Below, in pieces: positions 21,638-29,875 of a stretch of DNA of 64,000 nt. The notes under the pieces are model-generated. The model worked only from the letters and a program-made list of their open reading frames with translations, was not told the origin of the DNA and searched no databases. The first letter of the stretch is position 1. Every line of letters begins with the position of its first letter. The position numbers and the translations under genes were made by a program. This stretch comes from an uncultured Gemella sp. Lineage in GTDB: Bacteria; Bacillota; Bacilli; Staphylococcales; Gemellaceae. The stretch is from contig USNF01000003.1 of assembly GCA_900555985.1 (NCBI GenBank), positions 1 to 64,000 of the forward strand, read 5' to 3'.

Positions 21638-22192
21638 GATACATATAATAGCAATATAAAAAAAAGAGGATTGTTTATAATAACTGTTTTAATTATAATA
21701 TTAAGTATGTTAACTCTAACTAGTCAAAATTGTGATGCTAAATCAAAAGTAGCTAATCAAACACATATAGCAGGTACTAATAATATGAAGAAAGCATGGA
21801 ATTTTTATATTTCACAAGGTTTTAGTAAAGAAGCAACTGCAGGAATTTTGGGGAATTATATGAGAGAAAGTAGAGTGAATCCTTCTATCATAGAACGAGG
21901 AAATAATATAGGATTTGGAATTGCTCAATGGAGCTTTGTGAGAAGAATAAATCTTGTAAACTGGTTAAGTAAAAATAATTATGCTTTATCAAGTTTAGAA
22001 GGACAACTTAGGTTTAGTATTTTAGAAATGCAAAATATGTCATTTGGAAAATATAATTATTCTAGCTTTAAAAGAATTAATAATGTCAAAGAAGCAACTG
22101 CAGTGTTTGAAAAATATTTTGAAAGGGCTGGAGTAGTAGCAATTGATGAAAGAACTAGATATGCTGAAGAAATATATAGAAAATATGCATAG
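21635..22192 (+). CDS. exported phage-tail-lysozyme-fold protein, probable AUA start
   Basis: About 185 residues from ATA 21635. There is a short basic N-terminus (NIKKRG), a hydrophobic signal segment (LFIITVLIIILSMLTL), a linker, then the same lysozyme-like domain as the preceding gene: AWNFYISQGFSKEATAGILG, MRESRVNPSI, NNIGFGIAQWSF and FERAGVVAIDERTRYAEEIY. The domains are clearly paralogous, but this copy has a signal peptide rather than a long lysine-rich anchor. Starting at ATG 21617 or 21593 would add residues with no ribosome site. Probable role is peptidoglycan hydrolysis outside the membrane. No phage genes are nearby, so it looks domesticated. Confidence 0.65.
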   Translation: MDTYNSNIKKRGLFIITVLIIILSMLTLTSQNCDAKSKVANQTHIAGTNNMKKAWNFYISQGFSKEATAGILGNYMRESRVNPSIIERGNNIGFGIAQWSFVRRINLVNWLSKNNYALSSLEGQLRFSILEMQNMSFGKYNYSSFKRINNVKEATAVFEKYFERAGVVAIDERTRYAEEIYRKYA

Positions 22193-22204
22193 GATAAAGT
22201 AAAT

Positions 22205-22246
22205 AAAACTTATTGATAAACTTAATGTTTTTCAATAGGTTTTTTA
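22205..22246 (+). terminator. terminator after the lysozyme-like pair
   Basis: An 11-bp stem (22206-22216 with 22232-22242, one G-U pair) followed by a T run. Confidence 0.7.
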
Positions 22247-22379
22247 TTTTAATATAAATTTTTACTTTTAAAATAAGTTAACACATAGCGAAAAATATAT
22301 TAATATGGTAAAATTAAATAGATAATAATTATGATAAATAAAATATATAATTCACATTATTAATTTTAAAGAGGTATTT

Positions 22380-23189
22380 ATGACTAAAGAAAGAGCAGAT
22401 GTTCTATGTGTTAATCAAGGTTTATTTGAATCAAGAGAAAAAGCAAAAAGAGCAATAATGGCAGGAATTGTCTATAATGATAATATAAGAATAGATAAAG
22501 CTGGAGAAAAAGTTGAATCAACAGCTGAATTAAGAATAAAAGGTAAACAAATGCCATACGTGAGTCGTGGGGGATTAAAACTTGAAAAAGCTATAAATGA
22601 ATTAGGTTTTAATGTTAAAGATAAGGTAATGTTAGATATAGGTTCTTCTACAGGTGGTTTTACTGATTGTGCTTTGCAAAATGGTGCAAAGTTTGTTTAT
22701 GCGTTGGATGTTGGAACTAATCAATTAGTATGGAAATTAAGAACCGATGAACGAGTTAAAGTAATGGAACAAACTAACTTTAGGCATTCTGTAAAAGAAG
22801 ATTTTGATGTATTTGAAATAGATATAGCATCAATTGATGTTTCATTCATTTCCTTATCTCTAATTTTGCCTAATTTATCAGAAATAATAAAAGATGGTGG
22901 AGAAGTTTGTGCATTAGTTAAACCTCAATTTGAAGCTGGAAGAGAAAAAGTAGGTAAGGGTGGAATAGTAAGAGATAAAAAAACGCAAGTTGAGGTTGTA
23001 GAAAAAGTACTCCTTTTAGCTAATAGTGTAGGTTTTAGTATGACTAATTTTTCATATTCACCAATAACTGGGGGAGAAGGGAATATAGAGTTTCTTATGA
23101 TCCTAAAATATAATGCTGAAAAAATAATAGAAAATAAGAATATTAATATAGAACATATCATTAATAATGCCCACAATCATTTTAAATAG
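22380..23189 (+). CDS. tlyA: TlyA-family rRNA 2'-O-methyltransferase
   Basis: The 269-residue protein has an N-terminal S4 domain (about 3-60: RADVLCVNQGLFESREKAKR) and an FtsJ/RrmJ-like methyltransferase domain with the S-adenosylmethionine loop LDIGSSTGGFTDC near 84-96, then IDVSFISLSLILP and ALVKPQFEAG. TlyA proteins methylate ribosomal RNA cytidines; older annotations call them hemolysins. The ribosome site AGAGGT lies at normal spacing. tlyA immediately before recN is a conserved Firmicute arrangement. The recN ribosome site overlaps its stop codon. Confidence 0.92.
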   Translation: MTKERADVLCVNQGLFESREKAKRAIMAGIVYNDNIRIDKAGEKVESTAELRIKGKQMPYVSRGGLKLEKAINELGFNVKDKVMLDIGSSTGGFTDCALQNGAKFVYALDVGTNQLVWKLRTDERVKVMEQTNFRHSVKEDFDVFEIDIASIDVSFISLSLILPNLSEIIKDGGEVCALVKPQFEAGREKVGKGGIVRDKKTQVEVVEKVLLLANSVGFSMTNFSYSPITGGEGNIEFLMILKYNAEKIIENKNINIEHIINNAHNHFK

Positions 23190-23200
23190 GAGGTGCAGAA

Positions 23201-24898
23201 GTGCTAATTCAATTAAATATAAAGCAATTTGGAATTATAGAAAATGCTACTATAGAGCTAAAAAATGGATTAACAGTTCTTAGTGGAGAAACCGGAGCAG
23301 GTAAATCTATGATTTTAGCGGCTATTTCACAGTTATCAGGTCAAAGAACTTCTACTTCGTATATTAGATATGGTGAAGAGAAAGCAAGCGTAGAAGGAGT
23401 TTTTGATTTTCCAAAAAATAAAGCAGTAATTAATATTTTTAAAGAGTTGGATTTAGATATAGAAGATGGTGTAATCATAATTAGAAGAGATATATACAAT
23501 AGTGGAAAAAGTGTATGTCGTATAAATGGAACGATAGTTACACTTTCTACTTTAAAAAAAATATCAACATATCTACTTGATATTCATGAACAACATGATA
23601 ATCAGATTTTATTAGTTGAAAAAAATCACCTTAATTTAATAGATTCATTCAACAAAGATAATATAGGACCATTATTTAATAAATATAAAGATAAATATAA
23701 AGAGTATAAACTAATTAACGAAAAAATAGAGAACCTGAAACAACAAGAAAGTGATGTCCTACAAAAAGTTGATTTTTTAAAATTTCAATATCAAGAATTA
23801 TCTCAAATGAAACTAAAAAAAGATGAAGATTTAGTACTTGAAAAAGATATTGATTATTTGGAAAATTTTGAGAAAGTAAATACTTTAGCTTATAGTATCA
23901 CTGATGGAATAGATGGAGAATATGGAATACTTTCTAAATTATCAGATATTAGATCTAACTTAGGTGAATTAAGTAGATATAATTCAAATTTTGAAGAAAA
24001 GTATGAAGAAATAACAAATTTATATTATATATTAGATGATTTAAAATATGAAGTATCTAGTTATACTGATCAAATAGAATATGATGAAGAAAAATTAGAT
24101 CAGTTGATTTATAGATTGGATAAAATTAAGACATTAGAAAAAAAATATTCTAAACCTTTGAATGAATTAATAGTTTTTAAAGAAACTATAAAAGAAGAGC
24201 TAGAAGAACTTGAAAATTATGAAGAAAATTTTGAAAACTATTTAGAAGATCGTAAAAAAATAGAAAAAGAATTAAAAGAAATAGCCCAAGAATTAACAAA
24301 TATTAGAAAAGAAACAGCTCATAATTTAGAAAAACTAATTCAAGAAGAATTGAAATTCTTATATATGGATAAGAGTACAATAAAAGTAGACTTTAGAGAA
24401 AAAGAATTTTCTAATGATGGAAAAGATGAAGTAAAAATCCTGATAAGTGCTAACTTAGGGGAACCACTAAAATCTTTATCTAAAGTTGCTTCAGGTGGAG
24501 AACTTTCTAGGGTAATGTTAGCATTAAAAATAATTTTTTCTAGAAGTATAGAGGCTACTTCAATTATTTTTGATGAAATTGATACTGGAGTAAGTGGAAG
24601 AGTATCTCAGAGAATGGCGGAGAAAATGTATCAGTTAGGTGTTGGTTCACAGGTATTATGTATTTCTCATCTGCCTCAAACTACAGCATTAGCGGACACT
24701 AATTTATTAATTAGTAAGTCTGTAACAGATAAGAGAACAGTTACTACTATAAAAGAACTAGATGAAAAGCAAAAGATTGAAGAAGTTGCTAGAATGGTTT
24801 CGGGAGATTCCATGACAAAACTTTCTGAAGAACATGCTATTGAAATGTTGAAGATAGCAGATAAAATTAAATCGGAAATAAAAAGTAAGAGTATATAA
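23201..24898 (+). CDS. recN: DNA repair ATPase RecN
   Basis: SMC-like protein that gathers broken DNA ends early in recombination repair. 565 residues: Walker A GETGAGKSM (29-37), a long charged coiled coil (about 150-370, rich in Glu/Lys/Leu), then LSKVASGGELSRVMLALK and Walker B SIIFDEIDTGVSGRVS near 455. The start codon is GTG, fixed by a perfect TAGGAGGTG that begins at the tlyA stop. It is the second gene of a tlyA-recN-rsgA-rpe-thiN run. Confidence 0.95.
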   Translation: MLIQLNIKQFGIIENATIELKNGLTVLSGETGAGKSMILAAISQLSGQRTSTSYIRYGEEKASVEGVFDFPKNKAVINIFKELDLDIEDGVIIIRRDIYNSGKSVCRINGTIVTLSTLKKISTYLLDIHEQHDNQILLVEKNHLNLIDSFNKDNIGPLFNKYKDKYKEYKLINEKIENLKQQESDVLQKVDFLKFQYQELSQMKLKKDEDLVLEKDIDYLENFEKVNTLAYSITDGIDGEYGILSKLSDIRSNLGELSRYNSNFEEKYEEITNLYYILDDLKYEVSSYTDQIEYDEEKLDQLIYRLDKIKTLEKKYSKPLNELIVFKETIKEELEELENYEENFENYLEDRKKIEKELKEIAQELTNIRKETAHNLEKLIQEELKFLYMDKSTIKVDFREKEFSNDGKDEVKILISANLGEPLKSLSKVASGGELSRVMLALKIIFSRSIEATSIIFDEIDTGVSGRVSQRMAEKMYQLGVGSQVLCISHLPQTTALADTNLLISKSVTDKRTVTTIKELDEKQKIEEVARMVSGDSMTKLSEEHAIEMLKIADKIKSEIKSKSI

Positions 24899-24920
24899 TA
24901 TATTAAGTATAGGAGGATTA

Positions 24921-25802
24921 ATGACTAAAGAAGGAAAAATATTAAAGGCATTAAGTGGTTTTTATTACGTTCAATGTGATGACGTACTTGTAACCTGCCG
25001 AGCACGTGGAAATTTTAGAAATGACAATATTACACCATTAGTAGGGGATAATGTTATCATCCAAATGAGTGATAATAATACAGGGTATGTTATAGAAATT
25101 TTAGAAAGAAAAAATGAATTATTAAGACCTAAAGTATCGAACATTGACTATAGTATCATTATTGTTTCTGTAAAAGATCCAGATTTTTCTAGTAAACTTT
25201 TAAATAAAATAATATGTTTAAATGAAAATAGTGATGTTGATATAATTATAATATTCACTAAACTAGATTTATTATCGTCTGAAGAGTTAGAAAACATTCA
25301 AGGTATCATGAACTATTATAAAGAAATTGGATATACTGTTTTTAGTAATAAAGATGAAGATGTGGATGAATTAAAAAAAATGGTTTCTCAAAAATATGTC
25401 TCTATATCAGGACAATCAGGTGCTGGTAAATCAACATTTATTAATAAAATTTCTAGTAATCTAGATATAGAAACAGGCGAGATTTCAAAACATTTGGGGC
25501 GTGGTCGTCATACAACAAGACATACTGAGTTTTATAAAATAGATGATTTTTATATTGCTGATACTCCTGGTTTTTCTTCACTAGACTTAACTTTTATAGA
25601 AAAAGAGAATATTCAATATTTATTTAAAGAATTTTCTAAATTTGAGTGTAAATTTAAGCCTTGTAATCATATAGAAGAAATACAATGTGGTGTCAAAGAT
25701 GCAGTAGAAGAGGGAATTATACTACAAAGTCGTTATGATGACTATAAAGCATTATTTAAGGAAAAAGAAACACAAAAAAGAAAATATATGAAGGAGAAAT
25801 AA
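24921..25802 (+). CDS. rsgA: ribosome small-subunit biogenesis GTPase RsgA
   Basis: Circularly permuted GTPase that helps mature the 30S subunit. 293 residues. The N-terminal OB fold is followed by the G4 motif FTKLDLL (near 112) before G1 GQSGAGKST (near 164) and G3 DTPGFSS (near 213), the permuted order typical of RsgA. A C-terminal zinc-binding segment FECKFKPCNHIEEIQC supplies Cys/Cys/His/Cys. The ribosome site is AGGAGG. Only one base separates it from rpe, whose AAGGAG lies inside the end of this gene. Confidence 0.95.
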   Translation: MTKEGKILKALSGFYYVQCDDVLVTCRARGNFRNDNITPLVGDNVIIQMSDNNTGYVIEILERKNELLRPKVSNIDYSIIIVSVKDPDFSSKLLNKIICLNENSDVDIIIIFTKLDLLSSEELENIQGIMNYYKEIGYTVFSNKDEDVDELKKMVSQKYVSISGQSGAGKSTFINKISSNLDIETGEISKHLGRGRHTTRHTEFYKIDDFYIADTPGFSSLDLTFIEKENIQYLFKEFSKFECKFKPCNHIEEIQCGVKDAVEEGIILQSRYDDYKALFKEKETQKRKYMKEK

Positions 25803-25803
25803 A

Positions 25804-26448
25804 ATGAAAAAAATATTACCATCAATTTTATCAGCTGATTTTGCAAATTTAGAAAGAGATATTAAAGAACTTGAAGAAATAGGAATAGATATGTTTCATA
25901 TAGATGTTATGGATGGAAATTTTGTTCCCAATATTTCATTTGGATTTCCAGTTATTGAATCAATTAGGTCAAAAACAAATAAAATATTTGATTGTCATTT
26001 GATGATTGCTAATCCTGAAAATTATGTTGAAAAATTTTGTCAAGTAGGTTGTGATATGGTCTCATTTCACATAGAGGCAACTAATCATGCTGATAGAGTG
26101 ATTCAAGTAATTAAAAATTGTGGAAAAAAAGCTGGAATAGTTTTAAATCCACAGACTCCAATTGAACAAGTTAAATATTTATTACCTAAATTAGATTATG
26201 TATTAATTATGACTGTAAATCCAGGATTCGGTGGTCAAAAATTCATTCCAGAAATGTTAACAAAAATTGAAGAATTAAATAGTATTCGTAAAGATAAAAA
26301 CTATGACTTTTTAATCCAAGTTGATGGAGGAGTAAATACGGAAACATCAAAACTTTGTCGTGATAAAGGTGCTGATTTATTAGTTTGTGGTTCATTTTTA
26401 TTTGGGGCAGAAAATAAAGAACATATTTTAGGTGAGTTGTTAAAATAA
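25804..26448 (+). CDS. rpe: ribulose-phosphate 3-epimerase
   Basis: Interconverts ribulose-5-phosphate and xylulose-5-phosphate in the pentose phosphate pathway; it can feed the transketolase encoded at 59 kb. The 214-residue TIM barrel has LSADFANLE, the metal-binding HIDVMDGNFVPNISFG, CHLMIANPE, MTVNPGFGGQKF and IQVDGGVN. Its length is standard. The stop overlaps the thiN start by one base (TAATG), and rsgA-rpe-thiN is a conserved Firmicute operon. Confidence 0.96.
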   Translation: MKKILPSILSADFANLERDIKELEEIGIDMFHIDVMDGNFVPNISFGFPVIESIRSKTNKIFDCHLMIANPENYVEKFCQVGCDMVSFHIEATNHADRVIQVIKNCGKKAGIVLNPQTPIEQVKYLLPKLDYVLIMTVNPGFGGQKFIPEMLTKIEELNSIRKDKNYDFLIQVDGGVNTETSKLCRDKGADLLVCGSFLFGAENKEHILGELLK

Positions 26449-27080
26449 TGGAAAATAAAATTGTAATGAATGTAATGTTAGGAGGGCAGTTCCCAAAAGA
26501 ACTGCCTAAATCTAATTTATGGTGTGGAGTGGATAGAGGGGCTTTGTATTTAATTGATAACGGAATTTATCCAGTTATTAGCTGTGGTGATTTTGATTCT
26601 ATTAATAATAAACAATTAAGAAAAGTAAAAGAGCATTCTGAAAATTTTTTGGTTAAGGATAATCAAGATGAAACTGATACTGATTTTGCTCTAAAAAATA
26701 TAATTAACTTATATCCTGAAGTATCGAAAATAAATCTATTTGGAGCAACAGGTAAAAGATTAGATCATTTTTTTGGTAATATACTATTATTAAATAATAA
26801 TTATGATAATATAGATCTAAGAATAATGGATGATTATAATATTATTTTTGTATCAAAATGCGGGAAAAGTACGTTTTCATGTAAAAAAAATTATAAGTAC
26901 TTTTCTATTGTTCCAATATATCAAGATACTATTATGACTATCAAAAATTCAAAATATGAAGCAGAGAATATGCTCTTAAGTTTCGATAGACCTAATGCAA
27001 CAAGTAATGAATTTGTAGAAGGTAAGGATATAGTTTTAAATGTAAATAAAAAAGTATTGATTATATATTCAAAAGATTAG
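26448..27080 (+). CDS. thiN: thiamine pyrophosphokinase
   Basis: Transfers pyrophosphate from ATP to thiamine, giving the cofactor used by transketolase. 210 residues. Typical motifs are WCGVDRGALYLIDNG (nucleotide site), SCGDFDSI, DQDETDTDFAL written here as DNQDETDTDFALK, and FGATGKRLDHFFGN. The C-terminal domain has the Ser-Asn-rich segment RPNATSNEF. It overlaps rpe by one base and is the last of the tlyA-thiN group; the transporter gene follows after 15 bp. No TPP riboswitch was seen upstream. Confidence 0.92.
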   Translation: MENKIVMNVMLGGQFPKELPKSNLWCGVDRGALYLIDNGIYPVISCGDFDSINNKQLRKVKEHSENFLVKDNQDETDTDFALKNIINLYPEVSKINLFGATGKRLDHFFGNILLLNNNYDNIDLRIMDDYNIIFVSKCGKSTFSCKKNYKYFSIVPIYQDTIMTIKNSKYEAENMLLSFDRPNATSNEFVEGKDIVLNVNKKVLIIYSKD

Positions 27081-27095
27081 AAATGTGAGGTTATT

Positions 27096-27944
27096 ATGGT
27101 AGAAATTATACAATTTATAGTTATTGCTATGCTGGCTGGATTTTTGGGATCACTTGTTGGTATTGGCGGAGGAATGATAATAACTCCTGCTTTAACTATT
27201 TTATTTGGTATAGATATAAAATATGCTATAGGAGCAAGTATTGTAGCAGTAATAGCGACAAGTAGTGGTTCAGCAATAGCATTTGTTAGAGATCATGTAA
27301 GTAATATGAGAGTTGGTATGCTTCTTGAAATATTTACTACTGCTGGAGGTATTGTTGGAGCATTAATGGCAGGAGTTTTTTCATCAAAAGCATTATATAT
27401 CTTCTTTTCATTAATTTTACTTAATTCATTTTATGGAATGTTAAAGAAAACAGGTTTAATTACCAAAAAGAAAATAAAAGAAGAAGTTGTTAAAAATGAT
27501 AAATATGCAGATAAATATCAACTAAATTCATCTTATTATGACAAAGCTACTGGAAAGACGGTAGAGTATAATGTTGATAATGTGCCTCAGGGCTCTTTAG
27601 TCATGTTTGGTGCTGGTTTTGTTAGTGGTTTACTAGGAATAGGAAGTGGTGCTTTTAAAGTAATTGCTTTAGATAATTATATGAAACTTCCAATTAAAGC
27701 GAGCACTGCAACAAGTAATTTTATGATGGGAGTTACTGCTACAGCAAGTGCATTAATATACTTTTTTAATGGAACAATTAATCCTATGATAGCTGCACCA
27801 ATAGCTGTTGGTACTCTAATAGGTTCAAGAACAGGAGCAAAAGTAATGCAACATTTAGAAGCAAAATATATTAGATATATATTTTTACCAATTTTATTAT
27901 TTACGATTGTTAATATGTTCTTAAAAGGAGTGGGGGTATTGTAA
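27096..27944 (+). CDS. TauE/SafE-family sulfite/anion exporter
   Basis: Polytopic membrane protein, 282 residues, with the two TauE/SafE half-repeats: GFLGSLVGIGGGMIITPALT near residue 20 and GFVSGLLGIGSGAFKVIAL near 170. Each contains the glycine-rich GxxGIGGG-type motif. A hydrophilic loop of about 50 residues separates the halves. Members move sulfite, sulfoacetate or other small organic anions; the substrate here is unknown. The next gene begins at the base after its stop codon, and the pair TauE plus DUF1634 recurs in many bacteria. Confidence 0.85.
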   Translation: MVEIIQFIVIAMLAGFLGSLVGIGGGMIITPALTILFGIDIKYAIGASIVAVIATSSGSAIAFVRDHVSNMRVGMLLEIFTTAGGIVGALMAGVFSSKALYIFFSLILLNSFYGMLKKTGLITKKKIKEEVVKNDKYADKYQLNSSYYDKATGKTVEYNVDNVPQGSLVMFGAGFVSGLLGIGSGAFKVIALDNYMKLPIKASTATSNFMMGVTATASALIYFFNGTINPMIAAPIAVGTLIGSRTGAKVMQHLEAKYIRYIFLPILLFTIVNMFLKGVGVL

Positions 27945-28298
27945 ATGAAGAAAGAAAAAGATATTACAATTACAATCTCTAATATTTTAAAAGTTGGTGT
28001 GTATTTTAGTTCGTTTTTAATATTAGTAGGTATTATATTAGCATTTATATCAGGTACGGGAGAAAATCTTTCGATAGAGCGATATACATTTCAAGAGATG
28101 ATTACAGGTTTATTTAAATTTGACCATTATTCATATATGATGTTTGGTATTTTTGTTTTGATTTTAACGCCAGTTTTAAGAATTTTAGGATTACTTGTTG
28201 TATATTTGAAAGAAAAAGATTATAAATTTGTGAGAATTTGTATTATAGTGTTACTAATTTTGTGTATTAGTTTAGCTTTAGGTGTTACACATAATTAA
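27945..28298 (+). CDS. DUF1634-family membrane protein
   Basis: 117-residue protein with three predicted membrane helices (VYFSSFLILVGIILAFI, YMMFGIFVLILTPVLRILG, FVRICIIVLLILCISLAL). Family members nearly always follow a TauE/SafE gene and probably act as a partner or stabilising subunit; the exact role is unknown. The start directly follows the upstream stop, with AAGGAG inside the previous gene. A strong terminator follows. Confidence 0.75.
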   Translation: MKKEKDITITISNILKVGVYFSSFLILVGIILAFISGTGENLSIERYTFQEMITGLFKFDHYSYMMFGIFVLILTPVLRILGLLVVYLKEKDYKFVRICIIVLLILCISLALGVTHN

Positions 28299-28363
28299 TA
28301 AAAATAATGTGAATTATACTTAATAAGACAGTGATGCAATAGATTGTGTCTAAAATGTGAACA

Positions 28364-28408
28364 AAAAATGTTAAAATGTAGTTTTATGCTATATTTTAGC
28401 ATTTTTTA
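28364..28408 (+). terminator. terminator of the tlyA-DUF1634 run
   Basis: An 18-bp stem with two wobble pairs (28364-28381 with 28389-28406) followed by T residues, upstream of the cydA control region. Confidence 0.8.
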
Positions 28409-28426
28409 TTTTGAAATATTTCATAT
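28409..28426. promoter_or_regulatory. candidate Rex operator before cydA
   Basis: TTTTGAAATATTTCATAT matches the Rex consensus TTGTGAAATATTTCACAA at 15 of 18 positions, with a perfect central GAAATATTTC. It overlaps the -35 TTGAAA (28411-28416) of the probable cyd promoter, as expected for a repressor released by high NADH. Function is inferred. Confidence 0.6.
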
Positions 28427-28438
28427 CTATTATACAAT
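28411..28438 (+). promoter_or_regulatory. probable cydABDC promoter
   Basis: TTGAAA (28411-28416) and TACAAT (28433-28438) lie 16 bp apart. A second possible -10, TATAAT (28463-28468), lacks a good -35. Confidence 0.45.
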
Positions 28439-28491
28439 GATTATTGTAATATTTACTTAAAATATAATATAAATTTAAAGGAGGTATGTTC

Positions 28492-29874
28492 ATGTTGGAT
28501 CCACTATTACTTGCTAGGATACAATTCGCAGCAACAACAGTGTTCCACTTCTTCTTTGTACCTATCACAATAGGTATGGTATTCTTAATCGCAATTTTTG
28601 AAAGTATTTATGTTAAAACAGGCGATGAGCATTACAAAAGAATAACTAAGTTTTTTGGGCACCTATTCCTAATTAACTTTGCAGTTGGTGTTGTAACAGG
28701 TATCTTGCAAGAGTTCCAATTTGGTATGAACTGGTCAGAATATTCTTCATTCGTTGGAGATGTATTTGGACCATCACTTGCGATAGAAGCGTTACTTGCA
28801 TTCTATCTTGAATCAACATTTATAGGTATTTGGATTTTCTCTTGGGAAAAAATCAATAAAAAACTACATGCTATGTGTATTTGGTTAGTAGGAATCGGTA
28901 CAGTAATGTCAGCATTCTGGATTTTATCAGCTAACTCATTTATGCAACACCCAGTTGGGGTAAAATATGTAGAAAATAATGTAATAGGTACTAAAGCAGA
29001 GATGGTAGACTTCTTTGCAATTATAAAAAACCCATACTTATGGAATCAATTCCCTCACGTTATAACAATGGCAATAACTGTAGGTGCATTTACAATAGCC
29101 GGTATTTCAGCTTGGAAAATGATTCGTAAACATGAGGTTGCAATATTTAGAAAAGCATTTAAAGTTTCAATAGTTGCTGCTTTAATAGGTTCTACAGGTT
29201 TACTATGGACAGGGCATTCACAAATGCAATATTTAGTAAGAGAATATCCTATGAAAGTTGCTGCTGCTGAGGCATTATATGAAGATACAGGAAATCCGGC
29301 ACCATTCTCAGTATTAGCTAAAATTGATCAAAAACAACAAAAAGCTGATCACTATATGGAAGTACCTGGACTATTAAGTTTCTTATCATACGATAAGTTT
29401 GAAGGAAGCTTAAAAGGTATGAAAACTCTTCAAAAAGAAATGGATGAAAAATATTATCCAGTAGTTGGAAAACATATTGATTATACACCACATGTTCCTA
29501 CTATTTATTATACATTTAGAATAATGTCAGGATCAGCAGTTATATTATTCTTAGTTTCACTTCTTGGAACAATTTTCTCATTTAGAGGTACAGAAATTAA
29601 GAAACGTTGGTTCTTAAAATTAATGCCTTGGATGCTGTTAGTTGCTGAAGTTGCAACTGCTTGTGGATGGATTATGGCTGAGATGGGACGTCAACCATTC
29701 TTAATCTTTGGTGTAATGACTACTGAATCAGGGGTTTCTCCAAACTCTGGAGCATCAGTACTATTCTCATTATCAGTATTTTGTGTATTATACACAATTC
29801 TTGGAATAGCACAATATGTACTATTCAAACATATGATGAAGAAAAAAGAAGTAACTGTAAGGGAGGTAGCATAG
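28492..29874 (+). CDS. cydA: cytochrome bd ubiquinol oxidase subunit I
   Basis: Haem-carrying subunit of the membrane quinol oxidase that reduces oxygen to water. 460 residues with about nine membrane helices. The haem b595 ligand His19 lies in QFAATTVFHFFF, and MGRQPFLIFG near residue 398 is conserved. An ATG at 28486 is in frame, but AAGGAGGT ends at its first base, so ATG 28492 (6 nt after GGAGGT) is the start. The Q loop is short, as in Firmicutes. First gene of cydA-cydB-cydD-cydC. Confidence 0.95.
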   Translation: MLDPLLLARIQFAATTVFHFFFVPITIGMVFLIAIFESIYVKTGDEHYKRITKFFGHLFLINFAVGVVTGILQEFQFGMNWSEYSSFVGDVFGPSLAIEALLAFYLESTFIGIWIFSWEKINKKLHAMCIWLVGIGTVMSAFWILSANSFMQHPVGVKYVENNVIGTKAEMVDFFAIIKNPYLWNQFPHVITMAITVGAFTIAGISAWKMIRKHEVAIFRKAFKVSIVAALIGSTGLLWTGHSQMQYLVREYPMKVAAAEALYEDTGNPAPFSVLAKIDQKQQKADHYMEVPGLLSFLSYDKFEGSLKGMKTLQKEMDEKYYPVVGKHIDYTPHVPTIYYTFRIMSGSAVILFLVSLLGTIFSFRGTEIKKRWFLKLMPWMLLVAEVATACGWIMAEMGRQPFLIFGVMTTESGVSPNSGASVLFSLSVFCVLYTILGIAQYVLFKHMMKKKEVTVREVA

Positions 29875-29875
29875 T

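Noticed and set aside
20738..22192. Prophage remnant
   Set aside because: Only the lysozyme-like domain is phage-related; no integrase, structural genes, att repeats or change in composition were seen.
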